A DNA stretch of 11,208 nucleotides from CAYPUT01 sp046541715 (GTDB lineage Bacteria > Spirochaetota > Spirochaetia > DSM-27196 > PWMO01). The translations under genes and the position numbers were made by a program. Numbering within the stretch: position 1 is the first letter of the stretch; every line of letters starts with the position of its first letter. The DNA lies in NCBI GenBank assembly GCA_046541715.1, contig JBKHCS010000103.1:1-11208 (forward strand), read 5' to 3'. Positions 1 to 6,187 of the stretch are shown in pieces. The notes beneath the pieces are model-generated. The model was given only the letters and a program-made list of their open reading frames with translations, was not told where the DNA came from and did not search any database.

Positions 1-1
1 T

Positions 2-247
2 GGTGCGGCCGTTATCCTCCGGCCGACCTACCGCGGCCTCCTGCTGCCCCCGGCGGGGACCGCGGTCCCCTGGCTCGCCTCCCGCGGCGGGGTAACGGCG
101 ACCTGGCACGACGGTGTGACGGCGACGATACTCCGGCGCCTGGCGGTGGGCGGAAGCGGGTTCGAGGCCCTCAACGTGCCTCGTCTCTCCCGGGAGATTC
201 GAGAACGGGGGGGCGAGACCCCTGGGGCATGGATATCGATAGAATAG
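2..247 (+). CDS. C-terminal fragment of an unrecognised protein (5' end outside window)
   Basis: This frame is open from the window edge to TAG at 245-247 and gives about 81 residues ending GGETPGAWISIE. The composition looks protein-like: Val, Leu, Ala and Gly alternate with charged residues, with stretches such as LRPTYRGLLLPP and GVTATWHDGVTATILRRL. That is more convincing than the competing frame 1, which is a Pro/Gly/Arg-rich GC artefact upstream of 229. I do not recognise a family, and no signal peptide, membrane segment or catalytic motif can be judged from the tail alone. The next plus-strand gene starts 19 bp before this stop, so the two are probably co-transcribed and translationally coupled. 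The call rests on frame quality and context only. Confidence 0.6.
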   Translation, partial: GAAVILRPTYRGLLLPPAGTAVPWLASRGGVTATWHDGVTATILRRLAVGGSGFEALNVPRLSREIRERGGETPGAWISIE

Positions 248-513
248 TCGAGAAACTCGCGGAGAGCGCCTTTCGGTCGACCTACATAAAGGAGGGGGAG
301 GAGCTGGTTGTAGAGGTTTCCTTCCCAGAGGGGAGGTGGATACGCCTCGAACCCTTCGGGGAGTCGGAAGCCATGGTCGTCGAAGGGCCCAGGATCGTGG
401 GGCTCCCCGTGCCGATTCGAGGGGCCCGGTACGCCGAGATCCGGAGCCGGCGCCTTTTGAGCGTCGTCTTCGAGCCCTCGGGGCATCCGATCGTCGGCTT
501 GCGGGGATTCTGA
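229..513 (+). CDS. Small uncharacterised protein, 94 aa
   Basis: The frame opens with ATG at 229 (MDIDRIVEKLAESAF) and ends with TGA at 511-513. The protein looks soluble and acidic, with no signal peptide, membrane segment or cysteine. An N-terminal amphipathic helix is followed by probable beta strands (EELVVEVSFPEGRWIRLEPF, RRLLSVVFEPSG), so a small alpha/beta domain is plausible. I do not recognise the family. The start overlaps the previous gene by 19 bp. The region before ATG is G-rich (cctggggc) but has no clean Shine-Dalgarno site, which fits translational coupling. The gene converges on leuS with only 10 bp between the two stop codons, leaving no room for a separate terminator. Antisense frames here are Pro/Arg-rich shadows. 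Confidence 0.65.
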   Translation: MDIDRIVEKLAESAFRSTYIKEGEELVVEVSFPEGRWIRLEPFGESEAMVVEGPRIVGLPVPIRGARYAEIRSRRLLSVVFEPSGHPIVGLRGF

Positions 514-523
514 GCCGCCGGAG

Positions 524-2971
524 TCAAAGGACGATGTTCACCAAGCGGTTCGGGACGACGATAACGCGCCGGATCTCCTTGCCGTCGATTATCTCCTGAA
601 TCCGGTCCTGGGCCAGAGCCTGCTCCTCAAGCTCGTCCTTCGGAAGGTCCACCGGGAGCATGAGCTTCGACCGGACCTTTCCGTTTACCTGTATGACGAT
701 CTCGACTTCTTCGTCCTTGATAAGCTCCGGGTCCCACGTGGGCCAGGCTACCTTGGCAATCGACGGGCTGTTCCCCATGCGCTCCCAGAGCTCTTCCGCG
801 AGGTGGGGCGCGTAGGGCCCGAGAATGAGGATAAACCTCTCCCAGGCGGACCGGTAGAGATGCTCCTCCTTGAAGGCTTCGTTGACGAAGACCATCATCT
901 GGGAGATCGCCGTGTTGAACTCGAGGTTAACGGTGTCCTCTTCGACTTTCTTGATCGTCTTGTGCAGAAGGCGCTCGAGGCTCTCGGGGGCCTCCTGGTC
1001 CAGAATATTCCGGTCGGAGAGGCGCCAGACCCGGTCGAGAAAGCGATGGACCCCCATTATTCCGTGAACCGACCAGGGTTTCTCCTGCGGGAGGGGGCCC
1101 ATGAACATCTCGTAGAGCCGCAGGGTATCGGCGCCGTACTCGGCGATAACGTCGTCGGGGTTGATCACGTTCCCCCGGGACTTGGACATGCGCTGGCCGT
1201 CGGGGCCGAGGATCATTCCCTGGTTTACCAGGCGGAGGAAGGGTTCCTTGGTATTCACGACTCCGATGTCGTAGAGAACCTTGTGCCAGAACCGGGCGTA
1301 GAGCAGGTGCAGCACCGCGTGCTCCGCCCCGCCGACGTAGAGGTCTACCGGCATCCAATACTCGATGGCTTCCCGGGACGCAAGGGCTCCCGTGTTCCGG
1401 GCATCGAGGAACCTCAAGAAGTACCAGCAGGAACCGGCCCACTGGGGCATGGTGTTCGTTTCCCGTCTTGCAGGACTCCCGTCGGTCGGACAGGTCGTGT
1501 TTACCCAGTCGGTAACCTTTGCCAAGGGAGACTCCCCGGTACCCGAGGGCTGGTAGCTCTCGACCTCCGGGAGCGTCAGCGGGAGATCGTCGGTCGAAAG
1601 GGGAACGATTTCGTCCCCGCAATGGACCACCGGAATCGGCTCGCCCCAGTAGCGCTGCCGGGAGAAAATCCAGTCCCGGAGCTTGTAGTTAATCGCCCGG
1701 GTCCCTTTGCCCTCTTTCTCGAGCCGGCTGATAATCGCCTTCTTGAACTCCGGTGTCGTCATTCCGTCGAACGCTCCGGAGTTGATAGCGACCCCGTCTC
1801 CGGTATAGGCCACCTCCGGATCGTGATCCGCCGGCGCTTCGACCACCGGGATAATCGGGAGGCCGAACTCCTGGGCAAACTCGAAGTCCCGCTGATCGTG
1901 TGCCGGTACCGCCATAATGGCGCCGGTACCGTAGGAGAGCAGAATATAATCGGAGATCCAGACGGGTATCCGTTCCCCGTTAACCGGGTTTATCGCGTAG
2001 GCGCCGGTAAAGGCGCCGGTCTTCTTTTTCGCCAGGTCGGTCCGCTCCAGGTCCGACTTAAGGCGAGACTTTTCTACGTAGGCCTCCACCTCCCGCCGGC
2101 GCTCGTCGGTTGTAATCCGGTCTACCAGCGGGTGCTCCGGTGCGAGGACCATGTAGGTCGCTCCGAAGAGGGTGTCCGGCCGGGTGGTGAAGACCTCGAT
2201 GACCGGCTCGCCGGGGGCGGCATCCTTCGGCCTGGATTCCTCCGCCACGGGAAAGACCACGTTCGCCCCTTCCGACCGGCCGATCCAGTTACGCTGCATC
2301 GCCTTGATCGATTCAGGCCACTCGAGGGGCTCGAGATCCTCCAGAAGTCGCTCGGCGTAGGCGGTAATCCGGAGCATCCACTGCCGGAGGGGCTTTCGCT
2401 CGACCGTGTGGTTGCCCCGTTCCGACCGGGGTCCCTCGGGGGTAAGGAGCACTTCCTCGTTCGCCAGAACCGTTCCCAGGGCGTCGCAGTACCAGACGGG
2501 AATTTCCGCCATGTAGGCGAGTCCTCTGTTGTAGAGCTGGAGAAAGATCCACTGGGTCCACCGGTAGTAGTCGACCTTATGGGTCGATATCTCTCGGCTC
2601 CAGTCGTAGGAGAGACCGAGGGCCTTAATCTGGGCCCGCATCTTGTTGATGTTGTTCTCCGTCGTGGCCCGGGGGTGGGTCCCCGTCTTGATGGCGTACT
2701 GCTCCGCCGGAAGGCCGAAACTGTCGAAGCCCATCGGGTGGAGGACGTTGTACCCTTTCATTCGGAGATAGCGGCAATAGATATCCGTTGCCGTGTAGCC
2801 TTCCGGATGACCGACATGGAGTCCGGCGGCGGAAGGATAGGGGAACATGTCGAGGACGTACCGGCGCTTCTCCGGAGGATACGATGGATCCTCCGTCGTC
2901 TTGAAGACTTCGTTCGTCTCCCAATAGTCTTGCCACTTTTTTTCTATGTCCGGAAAGGGGTACTTGGCCAT
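524..2971 (-). CDS. leuS: Leucyl-tRNA synthetase (EC 6.1.1.4)
   Basis: This class I aminoacyl-tRNA synthetase charges tRNA-Leu with leucine in the cytosol, using ATP. It has 815 residues, a normal bacterial length. The HIGH motif is HVGH at residues 52-55, in the LeuRS context MFPYPSAAGLHVGHPEGY. The KMSKS loop is RMSKS at 594-598. The CP1 editing domain is intact: TTRPDT at 262-267 (Thr267 matches the specificity threonine of E. coli LeuRS) and AHDQRD at 357-362 (Asp362 binds the amino group of mischarged amino acids). RYWGEPIP (440-447) and WAGSCWYFLR (511-520) are family signatures, and the C-terminus ends RLVNIVL. In the first zinc-knuckle region (about 162-193) only one Cys remains (YC at 161-162). 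It follows the CNNM-type gene by 14 bp and has no clear Shine-Dalgarno site before ATG, so coupled translation is likely. Confidence 0.98.
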   Translation of the reverse strand: MAKYPFPDIEKKWQDYWETNEVFKTTEDPSYPPEKRRYVLDMFPYPSAAGLHVGHPEGYTATDIYCRYLRMKGYNVLHPMGFDSFGLPAEQYAIKTGTHPRATTENNINKMRAQIKALGLSYDWSREISTHKVDYYRWTQWIFLQLYNRGLAYMAEIPVWYCDALGTVLANEEVLLTPEGPRSERGNHTVERKPLRQWMLRITAYAERLLEDLEPLEWPESIKAMQRNWIGRSEGANVVFPVAEESRPKDAAPGEPVIEVFTTRPDTLFGATYMVLAPEHPLVDRITTDERRREVEAYVEKSRLKSDLERTDLAKKKTGAFTGAYAINPVNGERIPVWISDYILLSYGTGAIMAVPAHDQRDFEFAQEFGLPIIPVVEAPADHDPEVAYTGDGVAINSGAFDGMTTPEFKKAIISRLEKEGKGTRAINYKLRDWIFSRQRYWGEPIPVVHCGDEIVPLSTDDLPLTLPEVESYQPSGTGESPLAKVTDWVNTTCPTDGSPARRETNTMPQWAGSCWYFLRFLDARNTGALASREAIEYWMPVDLYVGGAEHAVLHLLYARFWHKVLYDIGVVNTKEPFLRLVNQGMILGPDGQRMSKSRGNVINPDDVIAEYGADTLRLYEMFMGPLPQEKPWSVHGIMGVHRFLDRVWRLSDRNILDQEAPESLERLLHKTIKKVEEDTVNLEFNTAISQMMVFVNEAFKEEHLYRSAWERFILILGPYAPHLAEELWERMGNSPSIAKVAWPTWDPELIKDEEVEIVIQVNGKVRSKLMLPVDLPKDELEEQALAQDRIQEIIDGKEIRRVIVVPNRLVNIVL

Positions 2972-2985
2972 GCCGCGAATGATAG

Positions 2986-4248
2986 CTAAGACTCTTGCGG
3001 GCCGTCAACGTCGGGGTTTCGTTTAAACCGGACGCTTACGATGCGCTTCTTCCAGACGCTCTCGACCACGAACTCGCCGAAGGGGGTGCTTATGACCTCG
3101 TTCGACACGGGAATATGCCCTGCCGTCTCGGTCAGATAGCCCGCCAAGGTCTGGGCGTCCCGGGTCTGGGGGATATCGAGGTTGAGCGATTCGTTGACGC
3201 TGTAGAGGGGGATGTCGGCCATGATGCTATAGGTGCCGTTTTGAAGGTGGGTAATCTTCTGCCGTTCCTTGACCTCGTGCTCGTCGTAAAGCTCCCCGAG
3301 AATCTCCTCGATTATATCCTCGGTGGTCACAACTCCCGCCACCCCGCCGTATTCGTCGAGAACGACCGCCATGTTCAGAGCCTCGGCATGAAATTGAGCG
3401 AGAATCTGGTGGATCGGCCGCGTCTCGGGAACGTAGATCGGGTCGACCATAATCTCTTTCAAGGGCGCCCCGCCCCGCCCTTCGGTAATCGCGCCGAGGA
3501 GTTCTTTGAGAAGGACGATACCGACGATGTTCTCCGGATGATCGGCGTAGACCGGAATTCGGGAATAGCCCTGCTCGTGGATCTTCGGAAGGGCCTCCTC
3601 GACGGTGTCCGTCTCGGAGAGGCTAAAGACCCGGGTCCGGTGGGTCATGATCGCCTGGGCGGTAACGTCGGTAAACCGCAGGACGTTTTGAACCATCGTC
3701 GACCGGAACTTTTCCAGTACCCCGACGGACTCGGCGTGCTTTATCATGTAGACGATACCCTCCCGGGTTACCGTCCCGGTCTGGGTCGCCCCGGTCAGGC
3801 GGGTAAGCCAGACCGCGACGGCGCCGACGAACCAGTTTACCGGCTTGAAGAGGACCGTCAGAAAGAGGACCGTTCGAACCGAATGGATGGCCCAGAACTC
3901 GTTGTGCACGTAGGCAAGCTGCTTCGGTGCGACCTCGCCGAAGACCAGGACCAGGAGGGTCAGTACGCCGGTAGTAACGCCGAGGGCGCTACTTCCGAAC
4001 AGGCGGATGGTAAAGTCGCTCGCCATCACCGAGAGGGCGATGTTCATCAGGTTGTTTCCCGTCAGAACCGTCGTCAGGAGCACCTGGGGCCTGCTGGTAA
4101 GGTCCGCGACCATACGGCCCCGGGGCCCCCACTGGTCCCGCATCGCGTGGATCTGGGCGTCCGAGAGGGAGGTGAAAGCGGTCTCGGTTCCGGAAAAAAA
4201 CGACGAAAGAATTAAGAAGAGGAGAATAAGAAGGAGCGTAACTAACAC
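2986..4248 (-). CDS. DUF21-CBS-CorC_HlyC membrane protein (CNNM/hemolysin C family, probable metal-ion transporter)
   Basis: The 420-aa protein has the full CNNM/CorC architecture. An N-terminal DUF21 membrane domain spans about residues 1-150, with the signature SSFFSGTETAFTSL (15-28), hydrophobic segments near 2-16, 60-80, 90-104 and 123-148, and GEVAPKQ (104-110). Two CBS motifs lie at about 196-320 (QGYSRIPVY at 226-234; LDEYGGVAGVVTTEDIIEE at 297-315). A CorC_HlyC domain follows at about 335-410. Characterised relatives bind Mg-ATP through the CBS pair and export Mg2+ or Co2+; older annotations call them hemolysins. The start is GTG (4248-4246), with GGGAG five bases upstream, and the hydrophobic first helix fits it. 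The gene lies 84 bp downstream of the thioredoxin gene and 14 bp upstream of leuS. The exact ion is not readable from sequence. Confidence 0.93.
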   Translation of the reverse strand: MLVTLLLILLFLILSSFFSGTETAFTSLSDAQIHAMRDQWGPRGRMVADLTSRPQVLLTTVLTGNNLMNIALSVMASDFTIRLFGSSALGVTTGVLTLLVLVFGEVAPKQLAYVHNEFWAIHSVRTVLFLTVLFKPVNWFVGAVAVWLTRLTGATQTGTVTREGIVYMIKHAESVGVLEKFRSTMVQNVLRFTDVTAQAIMTHRTRVFSLSETDTVEEALPKIHEQGYSRIPVYADHPENIVGIVLLKELLGAITEGRGGAPLKEIMVDPIYVPETRPIHQILAQFHAEALNMAVVLDEYGGVAGVVTTEDIIEEILGELYDEHEVKERQKITHLQNGTYSIMADIPLYSVNESLNLDIPQTRDAQTLAGYLTETAGHIPVSNEVISTPFGEFVVESVWKKRIVSVRFKRNPDVDGPQES

Positions 4249-4291
4249 GTACGCTCCCGTAATGACGGAGGGTGCTCGGACTCGTCCATAG

Positions 4292-4323
4292 TCGGCCGAT
4301 TCAGAATACTCCGAATCGACCGA
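4292..4323 (-). other. Imperfect inverted repeat between thioredoxin and CNNM genes
   Basis: Arms tcggccgattc (4292-4302) and gaatcgaccga (4313-4323) pair over 10 of 11 positions around a 10-base loop. As RNA this would form a stable hairpin just after the thioredoxin stop (4333) and 44 bases before the GTG start of the CNNM-type gene. No T-run follows on either strand, so it is not a classical intrinsic terminator. An mRNA 3'-end stabiliser, processing site or attenuator is possible. This is inferred from base pairing only. Confidence 0.4.
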
Positions 4324-4332
4324 AACCTCAAC

Positions 4333-4689
4333 CTATTCGACCTTTAATACCTCTTGGATGGCTTTTACGAGGGTGGGCTTGGGAAGGGCGCCCTGGGCCA
4401 TCTGCGGCTTATCATCCACCGGGATAAAGAGGAGGGAGGGGATACTCTGGATGCCAAACGCGGCGGCGAGCTCTTGCTCGGATTCGGTGTCCACCTTGTA
4501 AATGTGCAGCTTTCCTGCGTACTCTTCGGAAAGCTCCTCGAGGACCGGGGCGACCATCTTGCAGGGGCCACACCAGTCGGCGTAGAAGTCGATAATCGCC
4601 GGGAGATCGCCTTCGTAGGTCCACTCCTTGTTCACGTCGTAGTTGAATATTTTTTCCTTGAATGTTTCTACGGTCAAGTGCTCGGGCAT
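4333..4689 (-). CDS. trxA: Thioredoxin
   Basis: This 118-aa cytosolic thiol-disulfide oxidoreductase has the canonical active site WCGPC at residues 39-43, in IIDFYADWCGPCKMVAPVL. Asp34 corresponds to the buried active-site aspartate. The cis-proline loop is SIPSLLF (Pro84). Known thioredoxins reduce ribonucleotide reductase, peroxiredoxins and methionine sulfoxide reductases, and are recycled by thioredoxin reductase, which is not in this window. The protein is slightly longer than E. coli TrxA: an N-terminal extension (FNYDVNKEWTYEGDLP) precedes the first core strand, as in thioredoxins of Bacteroidetes and spirochaetes. The ATG start has a strong TAAGGAG site 4-5 bases upstream. An AT-rich leader suggests its own promoter. 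It lies 61 bp after the second DUF4230-like gene. Confidence 0.97.
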   Translation of the reverse strand: MPEHLTVETFKEKIFNYDVNKEWTYEGDLPAIIDFYADWCGPCKMVAPVLEELSEEYAGKLHIYKVDTESEQELAAAFGIQSIPSLLFIPVDDKPQMAQGALPKPTLVKAIQEVLKVE

Positions 4690-4694
4690 AAGTG

Positions 4695-4700
4695 CTCCTT
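4695..4700 (-). promoter_or_regulatory. Ribosome binding site of thioredoxin gene
   Basis: AAGGAG on the minus strand (4700-4695) stands five bases before ATG 4689-4687. It is one of the few near-consensus sites in the window and supports this start for the 118-aa form. Confidence 0.7.
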
Positions 4701-4718
4701 ATATATAATCTTTTCTAT

Positions 4719-4747
4719 ATAATAACGATGACAAGTCCCGGCGTCCA
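4719..4747 (-). promoter_or_regulatory. Candidate promoter for thioredoxin gene
   Basis: On the minus strand, TGGACG (4747-4742, 4/6 to TTGACA) is followed after 17 bases by TATTAT (4724-4719, 5/6 to TATAAT). This predicts a transcript start near 4712, upstream of the Shine-Dalgarno site at about 4700-4695. The stretch 4700-4730 is strikingly AT-rich in a GC-rich window. An alternative pairing, TTGTCA (4734-4729) with GATTAT (4710-4705), would put the transcript start on top of the ribosome site and is less likely. Confidence 0.4.
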
Positions 4748-4750
4748 GTC

Positions 4751-5548
4751 CTACCGAAACTCGACTCGATCGTACCCCGCCTCCTCGAAGAGGCTTCGGA
4801 GGAAGCCTTCCGTGTTCTCCCTGGTTCGGTCAAGGATTCCCTCTTCCACCGTCCGGGCCGCCACGCGCCGGGAAACAAAGGCCGCTACCTGCTGCCATCC
4901 CTCCGGGTGGAGGCCGACTTCCGGGTACCGGTAGGTTTCGGGGTTTACGTCCTCCACGACGATATCCACAACTTCCGGCTCCGGGAGCCTAATCGTCAAG
5001 ACCCGGATCGACGTGTCGCCGGGCCCCCTTACTTCGGTTTCCGAGAACGCTCCTCCGGCAACGGACGTCGGCGGGGCCGCCGAATCCCTCTGCTCGGGCG
5101 AGTCGAGGACCGTTCCTTCCAGTTCGTAGCCCCCGCGGGCCCGGATCGTCACCACGACAAACTCGTCCCGGGAAGCCCGGAGTCCCACGTCGTTTGCCAG
5201 GTTGTAGGCTTCCCAATAGTCCAGCTCCTCCGGCGAGAGAATTTCCGCCGCTGGACGGTTGTTCAGGGACAGGCGGTTGAGCACCTGGTTAAGGTTGACC
5301 CCTTCGGGATAGTAGTCGTGAGGGAAGACGCTTCGGTAGACGTACTCGACGGAGTGAAAGGACAACACGTCCCGAAGCTGTCGAAGAATCAGCTGAGAAG
5401 AGGCGACCCGGGAGGTCCGCAAGATTCCGAGGTTCTCGGCGATCCGGCCCATCGGCGCCTGGACGACCCCCGTGTAGACAAGCGTCGCCAATACCACCAC
5501 CAGGATCAGAAAGATCAGCGCCAGGGTGGTAACCAGGCGTATCTTCAC
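4751..5548 (-). CDS. Membrane-anchored DUF4230-like protein, 265 aa
   Basis: A single N-terminal hydrophobic helix (about residues 5-28, TTLALIFLILVVVLATLVY) probably anchors the protein in the inner membrane with the rest in the periplasm. The body matches the DUF4230 pattern from memory: an early helix with a Tyr-rich strand (VEYVYRSVF), a beta strand with RARGGYELEG near 136-145, and the strand RLPEPEVVDIVVED (187-200). The C-terminal helix carries GILDRTREN (237-245) and ends EEAGYDRVEFR. The upstream gene product shares this layout and the GILDR-x-x-EN motif, so the two are paralogues. Relative to it, this copy has inserts at about 75-125 and 146-182. The start is GTG (5548-5546), with GGAGG placed in the last codons of the upstream gene and only two bases between genes. 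The biochemical function of DUF4230 is unknown. Confidence 0.82.
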   Translation of the reverse strand: MKIRLVTTLALIFLILVVVLATLVYTGVVQAPMGRIAENLGILRTSRVASSQLILRQLRDVLSFHSVEYVYRSVFPHDYYPEGVNLNQVLNRLSLNNRPAAEILSPEELDYWEAYNLANDVGLRASRDEFVVVTIRARGGYELEGTVLDSPEQRDSAAPPTSVAGGAFSETEVRGPGDTSIRVLTIRLPEPEVVDIVVEDVNPETYRYPEVGLHPEGWQQVAAFVSRRVAARTVEEGILDRTRENTEGFLRSLFEEAGYDRVEFR

Positions 5549-5550
5549 GC

Positions 5551-6126
5551 CTATCCCTCCAGTTCCCCGGGCGCCGTCTCGCCAAAGGTGATGGTTACGC
5601 TTTCAAACCCGGCTTGGGAGAAGACGTTCTCGAGGACCTCCCGGGCGTTCTCCCCGGCGCGGTCGAGGATTCCCCGGTCTACGGCGTCTGAGATTACCTG
5701 CACCTTGGCCGCCTCGATCTCGGCCCCTACCTCGAGCCAACCGATCGTACCGCCTCGCTCCCGGACGAAGTACTGGGAGATCGACTCTTCGTCGGCGTCC
5801 ACGAGAAGGATGGTAGGGGCGGGCACCTCAACGTAGACGCTCCGGCGGTCCGGCCCCGGGAGCACCCGGACGCCCTGCCGAAGGTCGACCCCGGCGCGGA
5901 CCCGGATGTTTACCGAAAAGAGTAGCTGCCGGTCCATGGTCCGGAAGAAGAGAAACTCCCGCTGCTCGCCGAGATACACCACGTCCCGGTAGGTCTGCTC
6001 GAAGGTGTGGAGCTCGGCAAGGTTCCGCACCTTGGTTTCCAGGGAGGTGAGGCGTTCGTCTTGGGAAGGGCCACATGATGAGAAAATCAGGAAAACCGCC
6101 GCTGTGAGCCCGAGGCGCTTTACCAC
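5551..6126 (-). CDS. DUF4230-like lipoprotein, 191 aa
   Basis: A basic start, a hydrophobic core and the relaxed spirochaete-style lipobox IFSS-C (Cys18) predict a lipoprotein. A short helical linker (LTSLETKVRNLAELHTFEQT) leads into a DUF4230-like domain with RDVVYLGEQREFLFF (47-61), VNIRVRAGVDL (72-82), EVPAPTILLVDADEES (100-115) and the C-terminal helix GILDRAGEN (152-160) to AGFESVTITF. It is a shorter paralogue of the downstream gene, two bases away, and the two are surely co-transcribed. The start is GTG (6126-6124). A G-rich stretch GGGGGA lies only 2 bases before it, and the best promoter match puts the transcript start almost at the GTG, so a leaderless mRNA is possible. The function is unknown; the envelope location is inferred from the lipobox. 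Confidence 0.82.
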   Translation of the reverse strand: MVKRLGLTAAVFLIFSSCGPSQDERLTSLETKVRNLAELHTFEQTYRDVVYLGEQREFLFFRTMDRQLLFSVNIRVRAGVDLRQGVRVLPGPDRRSVYVEVPAPTILLVDADEESISQYFVRERGGTIGWLEVGAEIEAAKVQVISDAVDRGILDRAGENAREVLENVFSQAGFESVTITFGETAPGELEG

Positions 6127-6134
6127 GTTCCCCC

Positions 6135-6163
6135 ACTATAGCCGCCGGTTGAGCATTTTGCAA
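6135..6163 (-). promoter_or_regulatory. Candidate promoter for DUF4230-trxA-leuS gene string
   Basis: On the minus strand, TTGCAA (6163-6158, 4/6 to TTGACA) is followed after exactly 17 bases by TATAGT (6140-6135, 5/6 to TATAAT). The predicted transcript start, near 6128, lies only about two bases before the GTG start codon. The -35 element sits inside the palindrome TTTGCAAA (6157-6164). Confidence 0.45.
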
Positions 6164-6175
6164 ACTCGCTATAGT
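6149..6175 (+). promoter_or_regulatory. Candidate promoter for lipoprotein-argA pair
   Basis: TATAGT at 6170-6175 (5/6 to TATAAT) is preceded by TTGAGC at 6149-6154, a short 15-base spacing. The predicted transcript start, near 6182, leaves a leader of about six bases before ATG 6188. The -10 box mirrors the one on the other strand. Confidence 0.35.
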
Positions 6176-6187
6176 CTTGCCGATAAC

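Larger units (their letters stand above)
6135..6175. repeat. Inverted repeat spanning the divergent promoter region
   Basis: The arms actatagc (6135-6142) and gctatagt (6168-6175) are a perfect 8-bp inverted repeat with 25 bases between them. Each arm contains the TATAGT box of one of the two opposed candidate promoters. A second perfect palindrome, TTTGCAAA, lies inside at 6157-6164. This may be a regulator site, or just two similar -10 boxes facing away from each other. Confidence 0.6.

Noticed and set aside
28..486. 152-aa minus-strand frame at the left edge
   Set aside because: Pro/Arg-rich shadow of the two plus-strand frames, with no signal or domain.
514..523. Bidirectional terminator between the left-edge gene and leuS
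   Set aside because: Only 10 bp lie between the stops and no hairpin with a T-run is present.
803..2989. 728-aa open frame on the plus strand opposite leuS
   Set aside because: Its translation is Arg/Gly/Val/Asp-rich with no domain signature, and it lies wholly against a clear leuS. Long antisense frames are expected in GC-rich genes with strong third-position bias.
2995..4215. 406-aa open frame opposite the CNNM-type gene
   Set aside because: Low-information composition with no motif, mirrored on a well-supported DUF21-CBS gene.
6005..6187. Upstream extension of the lipoprotein frame to 6005
   Set aside because: It would overlap the divergent DUF4230 lipoprotein gene and bury the lipoprotein signal MKMRLVILTF inside the protein. 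ATG 6188 is the sensible start.
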